NCBI GenBank assembly: GCA_902788345.1
Contig: CADAJP010000002.1
Span: forward strand, 211,989-275,988
Reading direction: 5' to 3'
DNA length: 64,000 nt
Source of the DNA: an uncultured bacterium
GTDB lineage: Bacteria > Cyanobacteriota > Vampirovibrionia > Gastranaerophilales > Gastranaerophilaceae
The notes under the pieces were generated by a model that saw nothing but the letters and a program-made list of their open reading frames with translations, did no database searches and was not told where the DNA came from. This document shows, piece after piece, positions 55,860-64,000 of the stretch. Position 1 is the stretch's first letter; every line of letters begins with the position of its first letter. Made by a program: the position numbers and the translations under genes.

Positions 55860-55865
55860 ATTATA
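55860..55865 (-). promoter_or_regulatory. -10 box for the pilM/N-pilO unit
   Basis: TATAAT lies on the minus strand at 55865-55860, about 39 nt before the start, preceded by TTG. The leader contains AAAGG. No clear -35 box is seen. Confidence 0.5.
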
Positions 55866-55931
55866 CAATGTATTTTATAAATGGAAAAATCTTAACATAA
55901 ATTTACACCCTGAAAGGATATTATTCTTTAA

Positions 55932-56837
55932 ATGTCAAACATTACAGATAAAATTAATTTACTAAAAAAAGAGAAAAATGCAGTCATTTTGGCACACTGT
56001 TATCAGCCTGTAGAAGTTGATGAAGTTGCTGATTACGTTGGAGATTCTTTATATTTAAGTCAGGTTGCATCAAAAACGGATGCGGATATTATTGTTTTTG
56101 CCGGAGTTTATTTTATGGCGCAAACAGCAAAATTATTATCACCTGATAAAAAAGTTTTACTTCCTCAAATTGAAGCAGGATGCAGAATGGCAGATATGCT
56201 TTCATTAAGACAGTTAAAAGAATTTATATCAAAACACCCGTCATTAAAGACAGTATGTTATGTAAATTCAACCGCCGAAGTTAAGGCTGAATGTGATATT
56301 TGCTGCACAAGTTCAAATGCCGAAAAAATAGTAAAAAGTTTAGGTGTAAGCAAAGTTTTATTTGTACCTGATACATATTTGGGCAAATGGGTAGAAAAAC
56401 AGCTTGGGAATGTTGAAGTTATTACTTATCCGGGTTTTTGTCCTACGCATTTGCAAATCAGACCGATTGATGTTGAAAATATAAGAAAAAAATATCCTGA
56501 TGCTTTGGTTTTGGCACATCCGGAATGTCACATGTCCGTATCTTCAATAGCTGATTATGTTGGCTCAACAGCCGCAATAATGAAATATGTAAAAGAAAGC
56601 AAAAATAAATCTTTCGTTATTGCAACAGAACAGGGAGTTGTTGACAGATTGAAACGTGATTATCCGAATAAAGAAATCATACCGATAAAGAATAATTTAA
56701 TTTGCCCTAATATGAAAATGACTTCACTTGAAGATATTTTGCATGTTCTTGAAACTGAAGAAAATGAAATTTTTGTGGAAAAAGATATTGCACGCAAAGC
56801 TGTTCACTGCCTTGATGCAATGTTGGAGGTTTGTTAA
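55932..56837 (+). CDS. nadA: Quinolinate synthase NadA
   Basis: The 301-residue product has AVILAHCYQPVEVDEVADYVGDS, IVFAGVYFMAQTAKLL, the three Fe-S cysteines in IEAGCRMADM, GFCPTHLQI and NNLICPNMKM, and NSTAEVKAECDICCTSSNA. It condenses iminoaspartate with dihydroxyacetone phosphate. It is divergent from the pilus unit and followed closely by rlmB; nadB and nadE lie far away at 17.8 and 27.6 kb. Confidence 0.96.
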   Translation: MSNITDKINLLKKEKNAVILAHCYQPVEVDEVADYVGDSLYLSQVASKTDADIIVFAGVYFMAQTAKLLSPDKKVLLPQIEAGCRMADMLSLRQLKEFISKHPSLKTVCYVNSTAEVKAECDICCTSSNAEKIVKSLGVSKVLFVPDTYLGKWVEKQLGNVEVITYPGFCPTHLQIRPIDVENIRKKYPDALVLAHPECHMSVSSIADYVGSTAAIMKYVKESKNKSFVIATEQGVVDRLKRDYPNKEIIPIKNNLICPNMKMTSLEDILHVLETEENEIFVEKDIARKAVHCLDAMLEVC

Positions 56838-56840
56838 ATA

Positions 56841-57590
56841 ATGAGCGAAAATTTTGAAATAATATACGGTAAAAATTCAATAATTGAAGCTCTTAATTCA
56901 GAAAACAGGGAAATTAATAAAATTCTGATTTCCAAAAATATTCACACAGATAATAAAATTGAACAAATAAAAGAACTTTGCAAAAATAAAGGAATAATTT
57001 TTCAGTTTGTCGGCAGGGATAAATTCATGCCATACGAAGAATTTAATCATCAGGGAGTTATCGCACAAATTTCTCCGATTAAATATATGGAACTCGATGA
57101 TTTTATATCAGATTTTCAGAAAAAAGGAAAATTTGGTTCACTTGTAATGCTTGACGGAGTCGAAGATTCACACAACCTTGGTGCAATAACAAGAGCATGT
57201 GTTTGTGCAGGGGTTGACGGAATCATTATTCCGTCAAGAAGAAATGTTTTAGTTAATGCAACAGTTGAAAAAATCAGTCAGGGAGCAGTTAATCATATTC
57301 CGATAATAAAAGTAAACAGCCTGATTAATGCAGTGCAAAAATTAAAAGAAAATGACTGGTGGATAGTTTCAACAGATGCAAGTGCAAAAGAAAATTATTA
57401 TGATGTAAAATATAACGATATGAACTTTGTTTTGGTAATGGGAGCTGAACACGCGGGAGTTTCAAAATCATTATTAAAAGCATCTGATTTTGTGGTAAAA
57501 ATTCCTATGCAAAACAATTTCAATTCACTCAATGTTTCAAATGCAATGAGCGTTATTATTTTTGAAGCATTAAGACAGAAATTAATGTGA
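56841..57590 (+). CDS. rlmB: 23S rRNA 2'-O-ribose methyltransferase, RlmB/SpoU family
   Basis: The 249-residue product has an N-terminal RNA-binding domain (YGKNSIIEALNSENREINKILISK) and the SPOUT knot: LDGVEDSHNLGAITRACVCAGVDGIIIP, VLVMGAEHAGVS and IPMQNNFNSLNVSNAMSVIIFEALR. It methylates a guanosine of the peptidyl transferase region. The start lies within 3 nt of the nadA end, and GGAGG is inside nadA. Confidence 0.9.
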   Translation: MSENFEIIYGKNSIIEALNSENREINKILISKNIHTDNKIEQIKELCKNKGIIFQFVGRDKFMPYEEFNHQGVIAQISPIKYMELDDFISDFQKKGKFGSLVMLDGVEDSHNLGAITRACVCAGVDGIIIPSRRNVLVNATVEKISQGAVNHIPIIKVNSLINAVQKLKENDWWIVSTDASAKENYYDVKYNDMNFVLVMGAEHAGVSKSLLKASDFVVKIPMQNNFNSLNVSNAMSVIIFEALRQKLM

Positions 57591-57600
57591 ATAAGGGAAA

Positions 57601-57728
57601 TAAGTGAATAAGGAAATAGGGGAATAGGTTCTTTACAAGATTAAATTAATTAAAATGCATAAATTTTTGCATATTAATAAAACCTAATTAACAAAATGAA
57701 CTTATTTCCTTATTCCCTTTTCACTTAA
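57601..57728. repeat. Imperfect inverted repeat of the GAATAAGG-AATAGG family
   Basis: The left arm (57601-57631) and right arm (about 57697-57728, minus strand) both read like TAAGTGAA-TAAGG-AAATA-GTTC; about 30 positions with some mismatches. A smaller stem (TGCAT/ATGCA-type) lies in the centre. The left arm also contains GAATAAGGAAATAGGGGAAT and GTTCTTTAC, shared with the direct repeats at 63902-63998. Convergent genes flank it. Confidence 0.6.
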
Positions 57729-58097
57729 TTATTCTTCATCTTCATCATCAGTTTTGATTTTATCAACAACCATTTTTGCCATTTCTTTTGCAATAACTTT
57801 TTGAGTATCGGCAGGACAATTTTGGAGCATATTCATAGCTGTTCTTAATGTTGTATCAATGTCATACCATCTGCCTCTGCGGTTATCATCCAAACCTGAG
57901 CCGACTGCATTGATAATATCATCCACTGCTTCAAATTCTTCATCTTCAATATTGTGTTCAATGATAATTTTAATTAAATTCAGTGCAACTCTTATTTGAG
58001 TTTGGTCATCTGATTCTTCTAATGTATGCACCGCTTCTGATAAAACAGGATCTTTGTCATACCAGCGTCTGTGTTGATTTGAATACTCTTCTTTCAT
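57729..58097 (-). CDS. Small acidic protein with duplicated RWYD motif
   Basis: The 122-residue product contains RRWYDKDPVLSEAVHTLE near residue 9 and GRWYDIDTTLRTAMNML near residue 80, an internal duplication with a helix after each motif. Related small proteins occur in many bacteria without known function. GGAG precedes the ATG. It follows fixX by 21 nt, so may be cotranscribed with fixCX. Confidence 0.65.
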   Translation of the reverse strand: MKEEYSNQHRRWYDKDPVLSEAVHTLEESDDQTQIRVALNLIKIIIEHNIEDEEFEAVDDIINAVGSGLDDNRRGRWYDIDTTLRTAMNMLQNCPADTQKVIAKEMAKMVVDKIKTDDEDEE

Positions 58098-58118
58098 AAT
58101 TCCGTCTCCTTTATAATA

Positions 58119-58394
58119 TTATCCCTGTTTAAATGTTACTCCCTTTGTACCTTTCGGATATTGCCAGTCTATACAGCCTTTTTCGCAGGCGATACGGCAG
58201 GCCCCACATTCAAGGCAATTTTCAAAATTTATTATCAATTCATTTTTTTCTTCATTCCATTCATAAACACCTGCAGGACATATATAGGTGCAATTTCGTG
58301 ATACACATGTTTTACATTGTTCGCTGTCAGGATTCAAATGTGACTGCGTATCAGGTGAATATTTCAGAGTATATAATTTTTTGTCTAAATTCAT
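58119..58394 (-). CDS. fixX: FixX-like ferredoxin (partner of FixC)
   Basis: The 91-residue product has CKTCVSRNCTYICPAGVYEW and ENCLECGACRIACEKGCIDW, the FixX ferredoxin-like pattern of two Cys groups. The start at 58394 overlaps the fixC stop in an ATGA and has GGAG 9 nt upstream; a longer reading to 58430 is less likely. It passes electrons between FixC and ETF or quinone. Confidence 0.88.
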   Translation of the reverse strand: MNLDKKLYTLKYSPDTQSHLNPDSEQCKTCVSRNCTYICPAGVYEWNEEKNELIINFENCLECGACRIACEKGCIDWQYPKGTKGVTFKQG

Positions 58395-59689
58395 ACCAAA
58401 ATACTCCATACCAATTTTATTAATGCCCATACATCTTTAAAAAGTTCTGACAATTTTCTGTCTGTGAAAATACTTTTTATAAATTTGTGATAACCCTCTT
58501 TTTTAGGAACAGAATTTACTGATGTAAACATCTCAAAGAAAGAATTTATTTTTCTCAAATAATAACCCATAAATGCTTTTTTGCGCTGATGAGCTATATC
58601 CATTAAATCTTTATAAGTTTTTAAATCTTTCATTACAAAAGAATCTTTTAATTTTTTTTCGTATAATGAAAGCATTTTTCTTGAAAAATTTTTCTTATTA
58701 AAGGCTTCTATAATTGTTTCGGCGCAAAGTTTTCCGCTTATCATTGCAAGGTTTGTACCTTCCCAGTGAAGATTATTTACAAGCATTGCAGCATCACCAA
58801 CAACTATTACCCCATTATCACAAAGTTGAGGAATTTTTTTATATCCGCCTTCAGGAATTAAATGAGCACTATATTCTTTTAAAGTTCCGCCCTCAATCAA
58901 CGGTGCAATTTTAGGATGCTGTTTTAATCTTTCCAAAAATTCAAACGGTCTGTATTTACATTCAATTAAATCATCAAGAGTAATACCTAAGCCGATTGTA
59001 ACACAGTCAGTATTTGTGTACATAAACCCTAAACCCAAGATTTCAAGCATCGGACCGCCAAAAATTTCACCAATAGCACCTTCTCCGTCCTGCAGGTTGA
59101 ATCTTTGGTTTATAGTATCCTTATCAAGTTTTATAACTTCTTTAACACTTAAAGCAACATCTTTTGGTTCAATTTCTTTACGCAGTCCGATTTGCTTTGC
59201 AAGAAGTGAATTTACACCATCTGCCAGTACTACAACATCAGCATAATAATCTTCAAGTTCTGTTCTGACACCTGCAACCTTTGTACCGTTTTTAATCAGT
59301 TCTCTGACAACTGTCTGCTCAACAAGAATAACTCCCGCTTCTTTTGCTTTTTGAGCCATCCAACGATCAAATTTTCCTCTTACAACAGAATAGCTGACAT
59401 TATCATCTTTGCGGTAAGAAATAGTTGTAGAATCATCTTCTCCAAGAATCATAAAATTATGTTCAATATTTCTGCGTTCTAAAGGTGCCTCTTTTTCAAA
59501 ATCAGGGAAAATTTCTTTTGTCGGCTGAGTGTAAATCGCACCGCCAAAAACATTTTTGCTGCCTGCAAAAAGTCCGCGTTCAATAAGCACAACCTCTTTA
59601 CCTGATTTGGCCAAAAGCATTGCGCAAGTAATTCCTGCAGGACCACCGCCAACGACTATTACATCTGTTTTATTGTCTTTGTTAAGCAT
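58391..59689 (-). CDS. fixC: FixC-like electron transfer flavoprotein-quinone oxidoreductase
   Basis: The 432-residue product has an FAD site VIVVGGGPAGITCAMLLAKSG, VFGGAIYTQ, VVLADGVNSLLAKQIG and VVGDAAMLVNNLHWEGTNLAM. Like FixC and ETF-QO it moves electrons from ETF to quinone or works in bifurcation. FixA/FixB (ETF) genes are not in the window. The start chosen (59689) has GAGAGTGG before it; readings to 59737 lack a ribosome site. Confidence 0.88.
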   Translation of the reverse strand: MLNKDNKTDVIVVGGGPAGITCAMLLAKSGKEVVLIERGLFAGSKNVFGGAIYTQPTKEIFPDFEKEAPLERRNIEHNFMILGEDDSTTISYRKDDNVSYSVVRGKFDRWMAQKAKEAGVILVEQTVVRELIKNGTKVAGVRTELEDYYADVVVLADGVNSLLAKQIGLRKEIEPKDVALSVKEVIKLDKDTINQRFNLQDGEGAIGEIFGGPMLEILGLGFMYTNTDCVTIGLGITLDDLIECKYRPFEFLERLKQHPKIAPLIEGGTLKEYSAHLIPEGGYKKIPQLCDNGVIVVGDAAMLVNNLHWEGTNLAMISGKLCAETIIEAFNKKNFSRKMLSLYEKKLKDSFVMKDLKTYKDLMDIAHQRKKAFMGYYLRKINSFFEMFTSVNSVPKKEGYHKFIKSIFTDRKLSELFKDVWALIKLVWSILV

Positions 59690-59760
59690 AAAACCACTCT
59701 CTTTTTTCATTATACACAATATGAAAACATTGGGCAATAAGTAAAGAAGCGAATAATATA

Positions 59761-59789
59761 TTGCTACAAAAATAATGCCATGCTATTAT
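59761..59789 (+). promoter_or_regulatory. Sigma-70 promoter giving a leaderless ribE mRNA
   Basis: TTGCTA (59761-59766), 17-nt spacer, TATTAT (59784-59789). The -10 ends 6 nt before the ATG at 59796, so transcription should begin at the start codon. There is no room for an FMN riboswitch. Confidence 0.65.
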
Positions 59790-59795
59790 GAAAAC

Positions 59796-60443
59796 ATGTT
59801 TACTGGTATTATTGAAGAAATCGGAACGGTTAAATCTTTTTTAAAAGAAAAAAACGGTGCAAGACTTGAAATTAACGCAAATATTGTTCTTCAGGATATA
59901 AAATTAGGCGACAGTATTTCCGTAAACGGTGTTTGTCAAACCGTAACAGAAATAAAAAATAGTTCTTTCTGCGTTATGATTAGTGATGAAACACTCACTG
60001 TCACTACATTTAACAATCTTAAAAACGGAGATTACCTTAATCTTGAAAGAGCATTGACCCTCAACACACGACTTGGCGGTCATATTGTATCAGGTCATGT
60101 TGATTGCAGAGGTAAACTTGTACGCAAAGAACAACTTTCAGATTTTTATAATTTGTATTTTGAAATTCCTGAAGATTATACAAAATATATTGTTTATAAA
60201 GGCTCTGTAACAATTAACGGAATAAGCCTTACTGTTGCACAAATAAATGACAAAATACTCAAAATTGCAGTAATTCCTCACACTTTTGAAAATACAAATC
60301 TTAAATACTTAAACACAGGTGAAGTTGTAAATATAGAAACGGATATTTTGGCAAAATATGTTGAAAATTTACTTAAATTGAATGATAATAATGTAAAAAA
60401 TAATATCAGTATGGAATTTTTAGCAGAAAACGGGTTTGTGTAA
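59796..60443 (+). CDS. ribE: Riboflavin synthase alpha chain
   Basis: The 215-residue product has two lumazine-binding repeats: MFTGIIEEIGTV with DSISVNGVCQTV and RLGGHIVSGHVDCRG, then YKGSVTINGISLTVAQI and the C-terminal helix TDILAKYVENLL. It dismutates 6,7-dimethyl-8-ribityllumazine. An upstream reading from 59775 adds seven odd residues; the MFTG start is standard. It overlaps ribBA by 1 nt. Confidence 0.96.
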   Translation: MFTGIIEEIGTVKSFLKEKNGARLEINANIVLQDIKLGDSISVNGVCQTVTEIKNSSFCVMISDETLTVTTFNNLKNGDYLNLERALTLNTRLGGHIVSGHVDCRGKLVRKEQLSDFYNLYFEIPEDYTKYIVYKGSVTINGISLTVAQINDKILKIAVIPHTFENTNLKYLNTGEVVNIETDILAKYVENLLKLNDNNVKNNISMEFLAENGFV

Positions 60444-61654
60444 TGGAAAAAGAATTTAAGTTTGATGATATAGAAGAAGCAATAAAAGATTTTGCAAACG
60501 GAAAACCGTTAGTCGTTGCGGATGATGAGGACAGAGAAAACGAGGGAGATGTAATAATTTCCGCTCAATATGTAACCCCTGAAAAAATTAATTTTCTTGC
60601 AAGCGAAGTAAAAGGATTAATTTGTCTTGCAATTTCTGATGATATTGCCAAGCAATTAAATCTTCCTCAAATGGTTGACCAAAACACCGAAGGAATGAAA
60701 ACAGCTTTTACAATAAGTATTGATGCTGATGAAAAATACGGTGTTACAACGGGAATTTCCGCTTTTGACAGGGCAAAAACAGTTGAAGTTGCAACAGCAC
60801 CTGATGCCATACCGTCAGATTTAAGACGTCCGGGGCATTTGTTCCCATGCGTTGCAAGAAAAGGCGGAGTTTTGGAAAGAACCGGACATACAGAAGCTGT
60901 TGTTGATTTGGCACGCATCTGCGGTCACAGAAGTGCAGGTGTTATGTGTGAAGTTATGATGCCTGACGGACATATGGCAAGACGCGATTATTTAAGAAAA
61001 TTCGCAGATAAACATAATTTAAAATTTATCTCGGTTGCACAATTAATAGCATACAGACTAAAATCAGAAAAACTTGTAACAAGAGAAGCAGAAGTAGATT
61101 TACCTACAAAATACGGTAATTTCCGACTTGTTGGATATAAAAATCATGTTAACGGACACGAACATGTTGCACTTGTAAAAGATGACGGCTCTGATAAAAC
61201 CCCTGCAATAAGAGTTCACAGTATGTGCTTAACCGGTGATATCTTCCACAGTTTAAAATGCGACTGTAATTCACAATTACATAATGCATTAAGATATATC
61301 GAAGATTACGGCAAAGGTGCTGTTGTATATTTAACAGACCATGAAGGCAGGGGAATAGGACTTTGCAATAAAATTAAGGCATACAAACTTCAGGATGAAG
61401 GACAAGATACCATTGAAGCGAATATATCACTCGGGTTCAAATCTGACCTGAGAGATTACGGAACGGGAGCCCAAATTATACGAGATTTAGGATTTAACGA
61501 ATTTGACCTGATTACAAATAATCCTAAGAAAATCATAGGACTTGAAGGCTACGGATTAAAAATTAACAAAACCATAAAACTTCCGTCCGAAGTAACACCT
61601 TACAATAAAAGATATTTAGAAACAAAAAAAGAGAGAATGCACCATTACTTATAA
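60443..61654 (+). CDS. ribBA: Bifunctional DHBP synthase / GTP cyclohydrolase II (RibBA)
   Basis: The 403-residue product has a DHBP synthase domain (DDEDRENEGDVIISA, GVTTGISAFDRAKTVEVA, RPGHLFPCVARKGGVLERTGHTEA) and a GTP cyclohydrolase II domain (about 205-400) with zinc cysteines in MCLTGDIFHSLKCDCNSQL and EGRGIGLCNKIKAY. It supplies both precursors for lumazine. The start overlaps the ribE stop (TAATG). ribD and ribH are not nearby. Confidence 0.97.
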   Translation: MEKEFKFDDIEEAIKDFANGKPLVVADDEDRENEGDVIISAQYVTPEKINFLASEVKGLICLAISDDIAKQLNLPQMVDQNTEGMKTAFTISIDADEKYGVTTGISAFDRAKTVEVATAPDAIPSDLRRPGHLFPCVARKGGVLERTGHTEAVVDLARICGHRSAGVMCEVMMPDGHMARRDYLRKFADKHNLKFISVAQLIAYRLKSEKLVTREAEVDLPTKYGNFRLVGYKNHVNGHEHVALVKDDGSDKTPAIRVHSMCLTGDIFHSLKCDCNSQLHNALRYIEDYGKGAVVYLTDHEGRGIGLCNKIKAYKLQDEGQDTIEANISLGFKSDLRDYGTGAQIIRDLGFNEFDLITNNPKKIIGLEGYGLKINKTIKLPSEVTPYNKRYLETKKERMHHYL

Positions 61655-61661
61655 GGAGAAA

Positions 61662-62633
61662 ATGATGTATAACACCAAATTATTAACAGAAGAAGATTAT
61701 GAATTTTTTGAAGAATTGTATAATGACTTTTATTCAAAAGCCAAAACTGATTACAATTTTGAACTTGAACCGCTTGATTATCAGGGATTTTTAAATGCGG
61801 TTGAAAAAGAAATAATTGACTGTATTATTCTTTACGAAAATCACAAAACTGTTGGTTTTTTGGTATATACAACAGCTATTTCAGAAGCTGTAGAATTAAA
61901 TATTATTCACTGCTTAAACAACGAAAAATACGAAGAATATGCAGGGGAACTTTTACAAAAGTTTTTGGAACTTACAGCAGAAATCAGAAAGAAAAAAATT
62001 GTATGCTATCCAATGCTTGGCTCACAAGACAAACTTGTGGGAGAAATTGTAAGACAGGGATTTCAGTTTGTAGGAATTGAAGTTCTGCGTTTTAAAATGC
62101 ACGGTACAAATTCAAAAGATATATTTAACAGGGCAAGAATAGTTGAAATGCCTAAAGGATACAGCGTTGTTTCTTGGAATATTATGTATTTTGAAGATGC
62201 AGTCAGAATTATTCAGGAAGCATTTAATGACAGTTCAGATGCCTTATTTGATCCGAGATTTAAGAGTTTATCAGGATGCAAAGATATTTTGAATAAAGTT
62301 GTAAAAGATGTTTATGCAAAATTTTTACCTGATGCAACAAGTGTTTTACTTTATGAAGGCAAACCTGTCGGATTTTCTTTTATGAATATCACAAATGACA
62401 GTATCGTAAATATACCGCTTGTCGGAATACTTAATGACCATCAGGGTAAAGGTTTATCAACAATTATGCTCAAACACTCTATGGACATAATTTTAGATAA
62501 AGCAAAACATTCTCAGATTTCTGAAATTAATACAACAACAGAAACAAATAATCTTCAGGCTTTAAGATTGTATAAAAACTTGGGATTTATAGAAGATTAC
62601 AGCTATCCGCAAGCATATTTACCAATAAGATAA
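61662..62633 (+). CDS. GNAT-family acetyltransferase with two related domains
   Basis: The 323-residue product has a weak first GNAT-like half (about 1-145) and a clear C-terminal GNAT domain with VGILNDHQGKGLSTIMLKHSMD (acetyl-CoA loop) and TTTETNNLQALRLYKNLGF. The first half has no acetyl-CoA loop. The substrate is unknown. AAGGAGAAA precedes a double ATG, 7 nt after ribBA, so it is probably in that operon. Confidence 0.82.
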   Translation: MMYNTKLLTEEDYEFFEELYNDFYSKAKTDYNFELEPLDYQGFLNAVEKEIIDCIILYENHKTVGFLVYTTAISEAVELNIIHCLNNEKYEEYAGELLQKFLELTAEIRKKKIVCYPMLGSQDKLVGEIVRQGFQFVGIEVLRFKMHGTNSKDIFNRARIVEMPKGYSVVSWNIMYFEDAVRIIQEAFNDSSDALFDPRFKSLSGCKDILNKVVKDVYAKFLPDATSVLLYEGKPVGFSFMNITNDSIVNIPLVGILNDHQGKGLSTIMLKHSMDIILDKAKHSQISEINTTTETNNLQALRLYKNLGFIEDYSYPQAYLPIR

Positions 62634-62641
62634 TCTGAAAT

Positions 62642-63481
62642 TTAACGTGCAAAAAATATTAAAGCAACCATTCCCATTATCACACAATAATAACCAAATA
62701 TATTGAGTGAAAATTTTGATATAAATTTCATAAAGTATTTTATGCACAAATAGCCGACTATTGCCGAAACTATTGTTCCAATAATTATTGATGTCCAATT
62801 ATAAGTAACAGCCTCCGCAACATCAATTTTTATTAAAGGATAAACCATTGAAGCCCCTAAAATAATAGGAATACTCAATAAAAATGAATATCTCGCAGCA
62901 GTTTCTCTGTTTAATCCTGCAAAAAGTCCGGTTGCAATAGTCCAGCCCGAACGTGAAAACCCCGGCAAAACCGCTATCCCTTGTGCCAAACCAACTAATA
63001 TTGCCTGTTTCCAGTTTAAAGTTTCTGATTTTGTTTCACGTTTTTTAGACATATATTCACTTAAAAATAGCACTCCGCCTGTCATTATTAACAATCCGCC
63101 GACTATGGCAGGATGATAAACAAGATGCTCCGCAAAATCATTTAACGGCAGGGCAAGGCAAATTGTAATGACTGTACCGACTATAATAAATAACCCTAAT
63201 TTTGCTTTATGATCTGAAAAATCACGGCTTTTACATGCAATAAAAAGTGCTTTTGCTATTTCCCAAACATCTTTTCTAAAGAAAATTAAAACCGCTATTA
63301 AAGTTCCCAAATGAAGCATTATATCAAAGAAAATTTCTTCATTAGACTGCTGAACAATTTCAATACCTTTAAAAACTTTATAAAAATTTGATGTAAAAAC
63401 AAGATGAGCAGAACTTGAAATCGGTAAAAATTCGCTCAAACCCTGAACTATACCCATTAATATAGACTGTATTAAATTCAT
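62642..63481 (-). CDS. uppP: Undecaprenyl-diphosphatase UppP (BacA)
   Basis: The 279-residue product has seven or eight membrane helices and the two active motifs LSEFLPISSSAHLVF (near residue 16) and LPGFSRSGWTIATGLFAGL (near residue 172). It recycles the lipid carrier for peptidoglycan and is linked to bacitracin resistance. The gene starts 12 nt after queD. Confidence 0.96.
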   Translation of the reverse strand: MNLIQSILMGIVQGLSEFLPISSSAHLVFTSNFYKVFKGIEIVQQSNEEIFFDIMLHLGTLIAVLIFFRKDVWEIAKALFIACKSRDFSDHKAKLGLFIIVGTVITICLALPLNDFAEHLVYHPAIVGGLLIMTGGVLFLSEYMSKKRETKSETLNWKQAILVGLAQGIAVLPGFSRSGWTIATGLFAGLNRETAARYSFLLSIPIILGASMVYPLIKIDVAEAVTYNWTSIIIGTIVSAIVGYLCIKYFMKFISKFSLNIFGYYCVIMGMVALIFFAR

Positions 63482-63493
63482 TTATATTTACCC

Positions 63494-63856
63494 CTAGTCT
63501 TCTTCAAAATATGAACAGCATGAAGTTTGTGTTTCCCATACTGAAATTTTGTAAAGCTGAACAATTTTTTCTTTCATTCTTGAATAAATGTATGATGCTA
63601 TCATTTCACTTGACGGACTTTCTCCTTTAAAATCAGGCAATTCGTTAATATCCTGATGGTCTAAAGTTTCTAAAACCGCATTGAGTTCTCTTTTTAAAAC
63701 TTTATAATCAATTAAGATATTACTTTTATCTAATGCTTCTCCTCTAACAAAAGCTTCTACCATCCAGTTGTGTCCGTGTTGATTTTCGCATGCTCCATCA
63801 TAGTTTAATAAATGATGTGCTGCTGAAAAAAACGCCTGTGTTTTTATTTCGTACAT
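63494..63856 (-). CDS. queD: 6-carboxytetrahydropterin synthase QueD
   Basis: The 120-residue product has zinc histidines in FSAAHHLLNY and QHGHNW, the catalytic cysteine in GACENQHGH, DYKVLKRELNAVLETLDHQDIN and PSSEMIASYIY; Glu in WETQTS near the end. It makes CPH4 for preQ0 and queuosine, consistent with tgt at 29759. AAGGGAGAA precedes the ATG. Confidence 0.95.
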   Translation of the reverse strand: MYEIKTQAFFSAAHHLLNYDGACENQHGHNWMVEAFVRGEALDKSNILIDYKVLKRELNAVLETLDHQDINELPDFKGESPSSEMIASYIYSRMKEKIVQLYKISVWETQTSCCSYFEED

Positions 63857-63882
63857 TATTGTTCTCCCTTATTTATATATTT

Positions 63883-63888
63883 ATTATA
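63883..63888 (-). promoter_or_regulatory. -10 box of the queD-uppP promoter
   Basis: TATAAT on the minus strand at 63888-63883, 27 nt before the queD start, preceded directly by TTG. The ribosome site AAGGGAG remains in the leader. Confidence 0.55.
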
Positions 63889-63901
63889 CAAGGGAATAAG
63901 G

Positions 63902-63998
63902 GAATAAGGGAATAGGGAAATAAGTTCTTTACATATTTTTTTACATTATGGAATAAGGAAATAGGGAAATAAGTTCTTTACATATTTTTTTACATTAT
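63902..63998. repeat. Tandem direct repeat, 48-nt unit, two copies
   Basis: Copy 1 at 63902-63949 and copy 2 at 63951-63998 differ by one base (AAGGG or AAGGA). Each unit runs from GAATAAGG through AATAGGGAAATAAG and GTTCTTTAC to TTTTTTTACATTAT. A partial start of another unit lies just before copy 1. The array may continue beyond the window. A related sequence lies at 57601. Confidence 0.85.
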
Positions 63999-64000
63999 AG

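Noticed and set aside
59690..59795. FMN riboswitch before ribE
   Set aside because: The gap is about 100 nt and holds a promoter ending at the start codon; none of the conserved RFN element segments is seen.

Overview
This 64 kb window is AT-rich, densely packed bacterial chromosome. The gene content fits a non-photosynthetic cyanobacterial relative of the Melainabacteria/Vampirovibrionia type (Gastranaerophilales-like). The evidence is: atpD and atpC (beta and epsilon) form their own two-gene unit, as in cyanobacterial atp2 operons; there is a flagellar export cluster together with type IV pilus genes and PBP1A; no photosynthesis genes are seen; and there are many lineage-type orphan proteins. 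The assignment is an inference from gene content and order. No rRNA, tRNA, CRISPR array, insertion sequence or prophage was recognised.

Layout. 0-2 kb: the end of an Lrp/AsnC regulator overlapping a class I aminotransferase (alaR-alaT-like), then an orphan gene. 2-6.5 kb (minus): a very large orphan protein with a phosphoribosyltransferase-like C-terminus and a UvrD-family helicase. 6.6-11.2 kb: two convergent secreted matrixin-like metalloproteases, two orphans, an HgdC-type activase and a DnaJ-like chaperone. 11.3-13.2 kb (minus): an orphan pair, one of which has a divergent RelA/SpoT-like fold. 13.4-17.2 kb (plus): a flagellar switch/export operon consisting of a FliM-FliN fusion, FliO, FliP, FliQ and FliR. 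17.2-29.3 kb (minus): rsmD, nadB, a flotillin/NfeD pair, full-length rel, rlmH, a C-terminal processing protease, a Cys-cluster protein, a PreA-like enzyme and nadE. 29.4-39.6 kb: a receiver protein, tgt, mscS, prfA-ylxR-infB and several orphan genes. 39.7-43.2 kb: tpiA, a truncated 2-hydroxyacid dehydrogenase-like gene, a long structured intergenic region, hpf and small orphans. 43.2-50.4 kb: a MEMO-AMMECR1 fusion divergent from its radical SAM partner, a degenerate histidine kinase with an ABC ATPase, and PBP1A. 50.4-57.6 kb: mrnC, atpDC, pilM/N and pilO, nadA and rlmB. 57.7-64 kb: fixCX, ribE-ribBA, a GNAT protein, uppP and queD.

How the genes work together. NadB, NadA and NadE cover three steps of de novo NAD synthesis from three separate sites. 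Tgt and QueD belong to queuosine formation. RibE and RibBA cover part of riboflavin synthesis. RsmD, RlmH, RlmB, YlxR, PrfA, InfB, HPF and MrnC serve ribosome and RNA function.

The least explained material is the set of orphan proteins (at 1961, 11743, 31902, 36944, 37256, 38102 and 42546), the structured intergenic stretches at 32.8 kb and 41.2-41.5 kb, and the palindromic repeats at 51.5, 57.6 and 63.9 kb. Several starts lie 6-9 nt downstream of a good -10 box and lack a Shine-Dalgarno sequence, which suggests leaderless transcripts. Many other genes have clear AGGAG-type sites, and these were used to shorten several reading frames that could be extended upstream to TTG or GTG.
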